A DNA stretch of 64,000 nucleotides from Acidovorax delafieldii. GTDB taxonomy: Bacteria > Pseudomonadota > Gammaproteobacteria > Burkholderiales > Burkholderiaceae_C. Of this stretch, positions 34,501 to 41,764 are shown piece after piece. Numbering within the stretch: position 1 is the first letter of the stretch; every line of letters starts with the position of its first letter. The translations under genes were made by a program, and so were the position numbers. The notes beneath the pieces are model-generated. The model ran no database searches and had not been told where the DNA came from. It was given only the letters and a program-made list of their open reading frames with translations. The stretch covers positions 47,171 to 111,170 of the forward strand of contig DFQQ01000040.1 of the NCBI GenBank assembly GCA_002377855.1, written 5' to 3'.

Positions 34501-34802
34501 TCGGTGCCCAGCTTGAAGGTCACGGTCAGCGTCATCACACCATCGGTCGTGGCCTGGCTGCCCATGTAGAGCATGCCTTCCACACCGTTGATGGATTCCT
34601 CCAGTGGCGTGGCCACGGTCTCGGCAATCACCTTGGGGTTGGCACCTGGGTACTGGGCGCGCACCACCACAGACGGCGGCGCAACTTCGGGGTACTCAGA
34701 GATGGGCAGACCGCGCAATGCGATGAGCCCCCCCAGGAAGATGAGCACCGACAGCACCCCGGCAAAGATGGGGCGGTCAATGAAAAAACGGGACAGGTTC
34801 AT
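31560..34802 (-). CDS. RND efflux inner-membrane permease (HAE1, MexF-like)
   Basis: Proton-driven drug exporter of 1080 residues, the usual size. The start NLSRFFIDRPIFAGVLSVLI and the long periplasmic loops after helices 1 and 7 are typical. Helix 4 carries the DD pair in GIVVDDAIVVVENVERN needed for proton coupling. The C-terminus holds ILIVEFAREL and GVFAGM-like helices (GVAVFAGMIGVTAFGLFLTP). It is closest in pattern to MexF/OqxB. It sits between the adaptor (46 bases upstream) and the outer-membrane gene. Confidence 0.95.
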   Translation of the reverse strand: MNLSRFFIDRPIFAGVLSVLIFLGGLIALRGLPISEYPEVAPPSVVVRAQYPGANPKVIAETVATPLEESINGVEGMLYMGSQATTDGVMTLTVTFKLGTDPDKAQQLVQNRVSQAEPRLPEEVRRLGVTTVKSAPDLTMVVHLVSPNNRYDIDYLRNYAVLNVKDRLARIGGVGQVQIFGGGDYSMRVWLDPQKVAQRGLSASDVVSAIRGQNVQAAAGVVGASPGLPGVDLQLSINAQGRLTTEEEFGDIIVKTSADGAVTRLRDIARLELGAADYSLRSLLNNDPAVGMGVFQAPGSNALDISANVRKTMDEIQKNMPEGVEYRIAYDPTQFVRASIKSVIQTLIEAIALVVIVVILFLQTWRASIIPLLAVPVSVVGTFAVLHLLGFSINALSLFGLVLAIGIVVDDAIVVVENVERNIEAGLTPREATYRAMREVSGPIIAIALVLVAVFVPLAFISGLTGQFYRQFAVTIAISTVISAINSLTLSPALSALLLKGHHEPKDALTRGMDKVLGRFFAAFNRVFQRGSDAYSGGVTRVIGRKALMLVIYLALVGATWGLFKVVPGGFVPAQDKQYLVGFAQLPDGATLDRTEDVIRRMGEIVKTNPNVEDAIAFPGLSINGFTNSSNSGIVFVTLKPFAERARADQSGGAVAMQLNQAFGSIQEAFIAMFPPPPVAGLGTTGGFKLQIEDRASLGYEAMDAAVKAFMGKAYQTPELAGLFTSWQVNVPQLYANIDRTKARQLGVPVTDIFDTLQIYLGSLYANDFNQFGRTYSVRVQADAAYRARAEDVAALKVRSSTGEMVPLSALMKIEPSFGPERAMRYNGYLAADVNGGPAPGFSSGQAQAAIERIAAETLPQGITFEWTELTYQEILAGNSAVLVFPLAILLVFLVLAAQYESLTLPIAIILIVPMGLLAAMTGVWLTKGDNNVFTQIGLIVLVGLSAKNAILIVEFARELEFAGRSPVQAAIEASRLRLRPILMTSLAFVMGVLPLVLSTGAGAEMRSAMGVAVFAGMIGVTAFGLFLTPVFYVLLRKLAGNRPLVEHGAHVAPISHTPHAAGSAAHPVLAAPRHPHEGA

Positions 34803-34847
34803 ACAAATATTCCTGATGGCTCAAATCACTCGCTGTGTTCACAACGC

Positions 34848-36110
34848 TTACACAGCGGGCGACTTGGTGGCGCCTTGGGCTTGCTTGCGCTCACCAGGCA
34901 CCTCTGCTTTGGCCGACATGGGCACGGCTTGCGGTGCCAGCACCGCACCGGGGCGCACACGCTGCAGGCCGTTGACCACAATGGTCTCGCCCGCCTTGAG
35001 GCCCGAGGTGACCACGCGCAGACCGTCCACCGGTGCGCCCAGCGTCACCTCGCGGTACTCGGCCTTGTTGCCTTCGGCCACCACCATCACAAACTTCTTG
35101 CTCTGGTCCGTGCCCACAGCGCGCTCGTTGATGAGCACGGCCTGCGTGTTGCGCGCGTGGCCCATGCGAATGCGTGCAAACTGCCCGGGGATGAGGGCGC
35201 CATCGGCGTTGTCAAACACGGCACGCACGCGCACCGTGCCGCTCTTGGCGTCCACCTGGTTGTCAATCAACTGCAGGTGGCCGGCGTGCGGCGTGCCGCC
35301 ACTGGTGCTGGTGCCCGTGCCCATTTGCGCGGGGATGCGCTCCAGCAACTGGCGCGCACTTTGCCCCTTGGAGCCGCTGCCCAGGTCTTGCAAGGCCTTC
35401 ACCACGATCTGCTCGTCGGTGTCAAAGCTCGCGTAGATGGGGCTGACAGAGACCAGCGACGTCAACACTGGCGCGCCCGCACCGGCGGACACCAGGTTGC
35501 CCACCGTGACTTCGATCCGGCCCACACGGCCCGCCACCGGCGCACGCACCTGGGTGTACGACAGGTTCAGGCGTGCGGTTTGCAATGCGGCCTGCGCAGC
35601 GCGCAGGTTGGCATCGGCCTCGCGGTGGGCGTTCTGGCGCTCGTCGTGTTCGCGCTGGGCGATGGCGCTGTCTTGCAGCAAGCGGGTGGACCGCTCGAGC
35701 TCACTGCGCGTGTACGACACGCGGGCCTGCGCGGCAGCGACCTGGGCCTCGGCCCGGTCCACCTCGGCGGCGTAGGGCGCGGGGTCCACCGTCACCAGCA
35801 GGTCGCCCTGCTTGACGAGTGCGCCTTCCTTGAAGTGCACAGCCTGCAATGCGCCTGCGACACGGGGGCGCACCTCCACGCGCTGCACGGCTTCCAAGCG
35901 GCCCGAGAACTCGTCCCACAGGGCGATGTCTTTTTGCAGCACGGTGGCCACCGACACGGGCACGCCCTGCGGAGCAGCATCTGCGCTGGGCGACTCAGCG
36001 TGCGAGTCCTGCAGCCCCAAGGCCGTGCCACCCACGGCAAATGCCGCCGCAATGGCTGCTGCTGTGGCCCACCAGCGGCGGCCGGGTGATGAGAGAAGTG
36101 CTTTTTTCAT
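34848..36110 (-). CDS. RND efflux periplasmic adaptor (MexE-like)
   Basis: Membrane-fusion protein of 420 residues that links pump and outer-membrane channel. An N-terminal helix (WWATAAAIAAAFAVGGTALG) acts as signal or anchor. The lipoyl halves (EVRPRVAGALQAVHFKEGALVK begins one; RAPVAGRVGRIEVTVGNLV the other) flank an alpha-hairpin rich in Ala, Glu and Arg. GGAGGAAAACACC precedes the ATG at 36110. It is the first gene of the pump operon. No lipobox is seen, unlike MexA. Confidence 0.92.
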   Translation of the reverse strand: MKKALLSSPGRRWWATAAAIAAAFAVGGTALGLQDSHAESPSADAAPQGVPVSVATVLQKDIALWDEFSGRLEAVQRVEVRPRVAGALQAVHFKEGALVKQGDLLVTVDPAPYAAEVDRAEAQVAAAQARVSYTRSELERSTRLLQDSAIAQREHDERQNAHREADANLRAAQAALQTARLNLSYTQVRAPVAGRVGRIEVTVGNLVSAGAGAPVLTSLVSVSPIYASFDTDEQIVVKALQDLGSGSKGQSARQLLERIPAQMGTGTSTSGGTPHAGHLQLIDNQVDAKSGTVRVRAVFDNADGALIPGQFARIRMGHARNTQAVLINERAVGTDQSKKFVMVVAEGNKAEYREVTLGAPVDGLRVVTSGLKAGETIVVNGLQRVRPGAVLAPQAVPMSAKAEVPGERKQAQGATKSPAV

Positions 36111-36348
36111 GGTGTTTTCCTCCGTGTTGTCCGTACATGTCAGTTGAGTCACATGGATCAGCGCGAGGCGGCGTAGGCCCTGCACCGAACCGTCTATCCA
36201 AAAATTGGGCAAAGCAATGCCCTCCGGCAGCCAAATCCGGAATTCAAAAATCGATGAGAAAACATGCAGCCAAAGCTGCGCCCTGCCCTTGACAAGGGCA
36301 GTCCACGGCAGTCGCCGTGCTTCAGTGGTTCAGTTCAGCTATCGGGGG

Positions 36349-37227
36349 TCACGACGGCGGCGGGACCCGGGTCGCCGCAAAGAAGCGTCGGAACTCTTCT
36401 TGCACGGCCCCAGCACAAGGACACTCATGCGGCCCGGTCTCCAGCAAGGGTTCGGGCCATTTTTCCGCTTTCGCAAACACATGTTCAGTGACTTGCAGGC
36501 CGGCAGCACGCAATCTTGCTGCATAGGCCATGGCCTCGTCGCGCATGGGATCGGTGTCACCCACCAGAATCAGCGCCGGCGGCAAACCGGTCAGCCTGTG
36601 CGCAGATGCGGGTACGGCGTAAGGATGCTCAGCATCACGCGGACATCTCAAGAAGTTGCGCCAGCCCTCCACCCACTTGCAGTCCACGGCCTCACCGGTC
36701 TTTTGCCGCTGCGATGCGGTGCCCACGCAGGGGTCCAGCATGGGTGACAACAGAATTTGTCCGGCCAGCGGAGGGTGCGACTGATCGCGGGCCATCAGCG
36801 CCACTGCGGCGGCGAGGTTGCCACCAGCTTCCTCGCCGGCCAAGTACACCAGCGCTCCCTGGCCGCCCAGCTTGGCACGGTTACGGTATACCCACTTGAG
36901 CACCCCATAGCCCGTGTCCACGGGCTGAGGGAACGGAGTGAGGGGATAAGCCACCGACACGACCACAGCGCCCGCCCCTTCAAGCAAGCTGCCCACGGTG
37001 CAGCCGTTGTCCAGATCACCCGACACAAAAGCGCCGCCATGGAAGTGCACCACGAGGGGGGACACTTTTGCCGGCTGCTTTCGGCCATACATGCGCACGG
37101 CAACGCTTTGCCCTTCGGCCAGTTCAATGGCACTGTCAACACACGGCGAAGCGGCTGACGACACCTGCGGTGCGGCGCCGCAGGCGGGTGGTGGCAAGTG
37201 GGCTGGACGGGGAGCGTCGGGCTGCAT
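36349..37227 (-). CDS. HSL-type alpha/beta hydrolase with Glu at the nucleophile position
   Basis: A 292-residue protein of the hormone-sensitive lipase family. The oxyanion-hole motif HFHGGAF is at 61-67. The nucleophile elbow, normally GDSAGG, reads GEEAGG at 131-136, so Ser is replaced by Glu133. The presumed Asp226 (GDTDPMRDE) and His267 (GPHEC) remain. I use the ATG at 37227 (MQPDAPRP). It is upstream of and codirectional with the RND genes (238 bases before the adaptor) and divergent from a LysR regulator. It may be a binding or sensing protein, or use unusual chemistry; normal Ser-hydrolase activity is not expected. Confidence 0.8.
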   Translation of the reverse strand: MQPDAPRPAHLPPPACGAAPQVSSAASPCVDSAIELAEGQSVAVRMYGRKQPAKVSPLVVHFHGGAFVSGDLDNGCTVGSLLEGAGAVVVSVAYPLTPFPQPVDTGYGVLKWVYRNRAKLGGQGALVYLAGEEAGGNLAAAVALMARDQSHPPLAGQILLSPMLDPCVGTASQRQKTGEAVDCKWVEGWRNFLRCPRDAEHPYAVPASAHRLTGLPPALILVGDTDPMRDEAMAYAARLRAAGLQVTEHVFAKAEKWPEPLLETGPHECPCAGAVQEEFRRFFAATRVPPPS

Positions 37228-37368
37228 GGCAAAGGCCCTGGAAGGGGACCGTAGGTAATTTGATGGGTGGAATGTACCGGCACGGCGGCGGGAAATAAAC
37301 CAGACAAACACCACAGCAGTGTTTCCAAAAGCTCAACAATCGAACAGAGGGTTGCGTGTGAGAATTCT

Positions 37369-37402
37369 TCAGCCCGCACAGAACCTGTTCTGTGCGGGCT
37401 GA
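37369..37402. promoter_or_regulatory. 34-bp palindrome between hydrolase and LysR genes
   Basis: Inverted repeat with 16-bp perfect arms (TCAGCCCGCACAGAAC and its complement) around a central CT. It ends 23 bases before the LysR start codon. No T-run follows it. It may be an operator for the LysR-type protein or another dimeric regulator, or an mRNA leader hairpin. Confidence 0.55.
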
Positions 37403-37425
37403 TCAACAAGTCTTGAGGAGAGGCG

Positions 37426-38346
37426 ATGGACCAAATACAGGCCATGCGCATATTTACCCGTGTCGTAGAAGCCGGAACATTCACGCGCGCGGCCGACTCG
37501 CTGTCGCTGCCCAAAGCCACCGTCACCAAGCACGTGCAGGCCCTGGAGGAGAGGCTGCGCGTGAAACTGCTCAACCGCACCACTCGTCGCGTCACCGTCA
37601 CGGCCGACGGGGCAGCGTATTACGAGCGCACGGTGCGTCTGCTGGCCGATCTGGACGACATCGAGGCCAGCATGACCAACGCCCGCGCCAATCCGCTGGG
37701 GCGTTTGCGGGTCGATGTGGGAACGTCTGTTGCCCAGCTGCTCATCATTCCTAACCTGGCCGATTTTCACAGCCGTTATCCCGATATCCAGTTGGACCTG
37801 GGCGTGAGCGATCGCACCGTGGACCTGATCGGCGACAACGTGGACTGCGTGATTCGCGGAGGCGAACTGAGCGACCAGTCGCTGGTGGCACGGCGCATCG
37901 GCAACCTGGAATTCATCACCGTGGCGTCGCCTGAATACCTGGCACGCCAAGGCGCACCCAACCACCCTCTGGAAATTGAACAGAAACACTCGAGCGTGAT
38001 TTACTTTTCGCCGCAGTCGGGGCGCCACTATCCGCTGGAATTTCGCCAGGGCGCGGAGTCAATCGACATCACGGGGCCCTACCAGGTGAGCGTGAATGAG
38101 GCCAACGCTTATGTAGCGGCAGCACTGCAGGGGCTGGGCATTGCCCAGGTCACGAGTTTTCAAGCGCAGCGGCACCTGCAAAGCGGCGCGTTGGTGCAGT
38201 TACTGCCCGACTGGACTCAACCGTTGCTGCCGGTATACGTGGTGTACCCACCCAACCGTCACTTGAGCGCCAAGGTGCGCGCCTTCGTGGACTGGGCCGC
38301 CGAGCTTTTTCAACGCAACCCCCACCTGCAGCGCACCGCCGCATAA
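37426..38346 (+). CDS. LysR-family transcriptional regulator
   Basis: A 306-residue regulator. The N-terminal helix-turn-helix is AADSLSLPKATVTKHVQALE; the C-terminal domain has the two-lobe co-inducer fold (RVDVGTSVAQLLIIPNLADF, DCVIRGGELSDQSLVARRIG). The ATG at 37426 follows TTGAGGAGAGGCG, a good site. It is transcribed away from the hydrolase and the RND pump and probably controls them, as LysR-type MexT controls mexEF-oprN in Pseudomonas. The effector is not known. Confidence 0.9.
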   Translation: MDQIQAMRIFTRVVEAGTFTRAADSLSLPKATVTKHVQALEERLRVKLLNRTTRRVTVTADGAAYYERTVRLLADLDDIEASMTNARANPLGRLRVDVGTSVAQLLIIPNLADFHSRYPDIQLDLGVSDRTVDLIGDNVDCVIRGGELSDQSLVARRIGNLEFITVASPEYLARQGAPNHPLEIEQKHSSVIYFSPQSGRHYPLEFRQGAESIDITGPYQVSVNEANAYVAAALQGLGIAQVTSFQAQRHLQSGALVQLLPDWTQPLLPVYVVYPPNRHLSAKVRAFVDWAAELFQRNPHLQRTAA

Positions 38347-38550
38347 GGGCTGTATTCAACCTCGTTTGAGTTCGAACAAACGCGCGCGCAGCATGGCCCG
38401 GAGCGCACGGTCCAAAGTGAGAGCGTGGCTGACGAGCGCTTTGGGATAACGGTGCCGCAGTGTTGCCTGCGCAAGGGCACACCGGCGAAAGGGACCAAGG
38501 GCATACCGGCACCCCACCGGGACATTCATTGAAGCAGGCACGGCGCGCTT

Positions 38551-38886
38551 ATGCTTGCACCCATGAATGCATCCCCTACGCCACAGCCACCGCAGCCCGC
38601 GCCAGCGGAGGGCCCGGACCAGAGCCCGCCCACTGACGCCCCGCCCCTGATGCCCGCCAAGCAGCCGCGCAACCCGCTTCACGGCGTCACGCTAGAGGCC
38701 ATGGTGGTAGGGCTTTCAGACTACTTTGGGTGGGACGAACTGGGACGCCTGGTGCCTGTGCGCTGTTTCCAAAGCGATCCAAGCGTCAAATCCAGCCTGA
38801 AGTTCTTGCGCAAGACGCCTTGGGCGCGCGAAAAGGTAGAGAGCCTCTACCTCTTCATGCTGCGGGAACAAAAGCGCAACAGCTAA
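38551..38886 (+). CDS. VF530 family (DUF2132) putative DNA-binding protein
   Basis: A 111-residue protein. The first 40 residues are Pro-rich and disordered; the rest is the conserved VF530 fold: NPLHGVTLEAMVVGLSDYFG, then WDELGRLVPVRCFQSDPSVK, SLKFLRKTPWAREKVESLY. A structural study of the Vibrio fischeri member suggested DNA binding. Start may be 38551 or the ATG at 38563. Its neighbours give no clue to function. Confidence 0.85.
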   Translation: MLAPMNASPTPQPPQPAPAEGPDQSPPTDAPPLMPAKQPRNPLHGVTLEAMVVGLSDYFGWDELGRLVPVRCFQSDPSVKSSLKFLRKTPWAREKVESLYLFMLREQKRNS

Positions 38887-38958
38887 GAATCGCAGAGCCT
38901 GCTCTCGTGACCAGCGCAACTGAGGCCTTTGGCTGGCCAAGACTTCCCAAAATGCAGT

Positions 38959-39918
38959 TCAGTCGCCTGCCGCCACAAGGAAGTCACGGCTGATGCCAGC
39001 GCCCAGTTCGTTCACCTTGTCCAGGAACTGGGTGAGGAACGCATGCAGTCCTTGCGACAGGATTTCGTCGATCCGGCCGTACCGCAAATCAGCCAGCAGG
39101 CGGCCCGCGCGGCGCTGGGTTTCGGCCGAATGGTCGTTGGCGAGTACGTTCAGGTTCTCCACCACTTCATGCAGGCTGGCGTGCAGCGAACGGGGCATGT
39201 CCCTCCGCAGGATGAGCAAGTCAGCCACCCGCCCCGGCGTGATCACATCGCGGTACACCTTGCGGTACACCTCGAATGCGGAAACGCTGCGCAGGATCGC
39301 GCTCCAGTGGTAGAAGTCGTTTTCCTGGTTGCGCTCGCTGGCGCGGCCGAAGAAGTCGTTTTGCACGGCATGGAATTTCACATCCAGCAAGCGGGCCGTG
39401 TTGTCGGCCCGCTCCAGAAAAGTGCCCATGCGCAGGAAATGAAAAGCCTCGTCTTGCAGCATGGTGCCTGCCGTCACGCCCCGTGAGAGGTGAGAACGGT
39501 ACTTCACCCATTCCAGAAACTGGCCCGGGTCACGCTCAAAGGCGTTGCCCTCCAGTTGCCGATGCAACTCCAGCCAGGTCTGGTTGATGGTCTCCCACAC
39601 CTCGGTGGTGAGGGCGCCGCGCACGGCGCGTGCATTTTCCCGCGCTGCCTGCAGGCACGACACAATGGACGACGAGTTGTACGCATCGCGCACCATGAAG
39701 TCCAGGACACCGACTGGAGTCACCTCGCCATACTTGGATGTGTAGGCAGGGATCAGCTCGCTGATGGACAGCAGACCCTCCCACCCCTCCTGCGCGGTTT
39801 CGGCGGCTTGCGGCAACAGCGAAGTCTCGTAGCTCACGCTCAACATGCGGGCGGTGTTCTCTGCCCTTTCTGTGTAACGAGACATCCAGAACAAATGGTC
39901 AGCGGTGCGGCTCAGCAT
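38959..39918 (-). CDS. Alpha-E domain-containing protein (DUF403)
   Basis: A 319-residue all-helical protein of the Alpha-E (DUF403) family: MLSRTADHLFWMSRYTERAE, internal repeat FLRMGTFLERADNTARLLDV, and Glu-rich helices. The family is genetically linked to circularly permuted ATP-grasp and transglutaminase proteins and is thought to act in peptide ligation or modification; no reaction is proven. CAAGGAGGTCGC before the ATG at 39918 is a strong ribosome site. The first 58 bases of this gene are duplicated about 150 bases upstream (see 39912-40067). Confidence 0.9.
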   Translation of the reverse strand: MLSRTADHLFWMSRYTERAENTARMLSVSYETSLLPQAAETAQEGWEGLLSISELIPAYTSKYGEVTPVGVLDFMVRDAYNSSSIVSCLQAARENARAVRGALTTEVWETINQTWLELHRQLEGNAFERDPGQFLEWVKYRSHLSRGVTAGTMLQDEAFHFLRMGTFLERADNTARLLDVKFHAVQNDFFGRASERNQENDFYHWSAILRSVSAFEVYRKVYRDVITPGRVADLLILRRDMPRSLHASLHEVVENLNVLANDHSAETQRRAGRLLADLRYGRIDEILSQGLHAFLTQFLDKVNELGAGISRDFLVAAGD

Positions 39919-40067
39919 GCGACCTCCTTGATCAAGCAGGGCAGAGAACCCCGCGCGTGCTGCGCACGCACACGGTGTTGTGTTGAAAGCGCACCTTCGG
40001 CACGCTGTACTGCCCGTTCTGTGTAGCGGGACATCCAGAACAAATGGTCGGCGGTGCGGCTCAGCAT
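39912..40067 (-). pseudogene. Truncated duplicate of the alpha-E gene start (51-codon frame)
   Basis: The frame begins MLSRTADHLFWMSRYTERA, identical in protein sequence to the first 19 residues of the alpha-E gene, then diverges and ends at codon 52. Over 58 bases the two copies differ at four positions, all synonymous. Its ATG shares a base with the stop of the upstream ATP-grasp gene (TGATG), and its own TGA overlaps the start of the real alpha-E gene (ATGCTGA). It is either a remnant of a deleted tandem paralogue or a coupling leader peptide. Confidence 0.6.
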
Positions 40068-41524
40068 CATTCATTCCCTCCATTGCCCAGAACCCAGGTG
40101 TCTTTGGTACCACCGCCTTGCGACGAGTTGACGACCAGCGAGCCCTCCTGCAGCGCCACGCGCGTGAGACCGCCGGCCGCCATCTGCACTTCGCGGCCAC
40201 TGAGCACGAAGGGGCGCAGGTCGATGTGGCGGGGAGCGATGCCGCTGTCCACGTAGGTGGGGCAACTCGACAGGCTCAGCGTGGGCTGGGCGATGTAGCC
40301 TGCCGGGTTGGCCAGCAGTGCGCGGCGGAAGTCCTCGATCTCTGCCTGCGTGGCGGCCGGCCCGATCAGCATGCCGTAGCCGCCCGCGCCGTGCACCTCC
40401 TTGACCACCAGATCCTTGAGATGCGCCAGCACGTACTGCAGATCTTCATGCTTGCGGCACATCCAGGTGGGGACGTTCTTCAAAATGGGTTCCTGCCCCA
40501 GATAGAAGCGGATCATCTCGGGCACGAAGGGGTAGACGGACTTGTCATCCGCCACGCCCGTGCCCACGGCGTTGCAGATGGCGACATGGCCAGCGCGGTA
40601 CGCCTCCATCAAGCCATGGCAGCCAAGCGTGGAGTTTGGGCGGAACACCTGCGGGTCCAGGAAGTCGTCGTCCACGCGGCGGTAGATCACATCCACCCGC
40701 TGCAGGCCGCGTGTGGTGCGCATGTAGACAAACTTGTCCTTCACTACCAAATCTTGCCCCTCCACCAGCTCCACACCCATTTGCTGGGCCAGGAAGGCGT
40801 GTTCAAAGTAGGCGCTGTTGTGCATGCCCGGCGTGAGCACCACCACCGTGGGGTCATCTGCGGTTTCCGGGGCGCTGGCACGCAGAGTCTCCAGCAGCAT
40901 GTCCGGGTAGTGGGCCACGGGCGCCACCTTGTGCAGGCTGAAGAGTTCCGGGAAGAGCCGCATCATCATCTTGCGGTTTTCGAGCATGTAGCTCACGCCG
41001 CTGGGCACGCGCAGGTTGTCTTCCAGCACGTAGTACTCGCCATTGCCCTGCGTGTCGGGGGCCCGCACGATGTCGATACCCGCAATGTGCGCATAGATGT
41101 TCCGAGGCACTTTCACGCCTGCCATCTGCGGCCGGTACTGGGCGTTGTCCAGGATCAGGTCGGCAGGCACGATGCCCGCGCGAATGATGTCCTGGCCGTT
41201 GTACACGTCATGGATGAACCGGTTGAGCGCTGTGACACGCTGTACCAGCCCCTGCTGCATGCGGCTCCATTCGTGCGCCGGGATGATGCGGGGGATGAGG
41301 TCGAACGGAATGAGCCGCTCGTTACCTGCTCCGCTCTCGTCCTTGGCTCCGTACACGGCAAAGGTGATGCCCACGCGCCGGAAGATCATCTCGGCTTCGG
41401 CCCGGCGGGCTTGCATCACGTCAGGGGGCTGCTGCGACAACCAGTGCGCATAGCGCTTGTAATGATCGCGCACGTCGCTTCCGTCAAAGGGCAGCATGGC
41501 GTACATCTCGTCAAATTTCTGCAT
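40067..41524 (-). CDS. Circularly permuted type 2 ATP-grasp protein (DUF404/DUF407)
   Basis: A 485-residue protein with the family's N-terminus (MQKFDEMYAMLPFDGSDVRD) and motifs IAGIDIVRAPD, YYVLEDNLRVPSGVSYMLEN, VLTPGMHNSAYFEH and VVKEVHGAGGYGM. The permuted ATP-grasp fold is predicted to form an acid-amine bond, usually in a gene set with alpha-E and transglutaminase-like proteins. Here it is upstream of the alpha-E gene, with the short duplicate in between. The transglutaminase partner is not in this window. The substrate is unknown. Confidence 0.92.
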   Translation of the reverse strand: MQKFDEMYAMLPFDGSDVRDHYKRYAHWLSQQPPDVMQARRAEAEMIFRRVGITFAVYGAKDESGAGNERLIPFDLIPRIIPAHEWSRMQQGLVQRVTALNRFIHDVYNGQDIIRAGIVPADLILDNAQYRPQMAGVKVPRNIYAHIAGIDIVRAPDTQGNGEYYVLEDNLRVPSGVSYMLENRKMMMRLFPELFSLHKVAPVAHYPDMLLETLRASAPETADDPTVVVLTPGMHNSAYFEHAFLAQQMGVELVEGQDLVVKDKFVYMRTTRGLQRVDVIYRRVDDDFLDPQVFRPNSTLGCHGLMEAYRAGHVAICNAVGTGVADDKSVYPFVPEMIRFYLGQEPILKNVPTWMCRKHEDLQYVLAHLKDLVVKEVHGAGGYGMLIGPAATQAEIEDFRRALLANPAGYIAQPTLSLSSCPTYVDSGIAPRHIDLRPFVLSGREVQMAAGGLTRVALQEGSLVVNSSQGGGTKDTWVLGNGGNE

Positions 41525-41764
41525 GGACTGGCCTCCTGCAGTCAGGATAGCAAGTTGTGCGCCCGTCTCGGGACCCGGTTCAAGAAAACGCGCACAAACC
41601 CTGATGCATGTTCAAGGCCCCGCGCGCGGGCCAGTGGCAAGAAACCTCACAGCGCAGCGCGAGGCCAAACCGAGCCGCATCGATTGCGAAGGTCCAGAAC
41701 CCCCCGCCTGGTGACCAGCATGACGGTCCCCCCTGCACCCGCGCGTCTCAGCTTTGCCGCGGGT

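Noticed and set aside
37369..37402. Palindrome considered as a Rho-independent terminator
   Set aside because: No T-run follows on either strand and it lies between divergent starts, where no terminator is expected.
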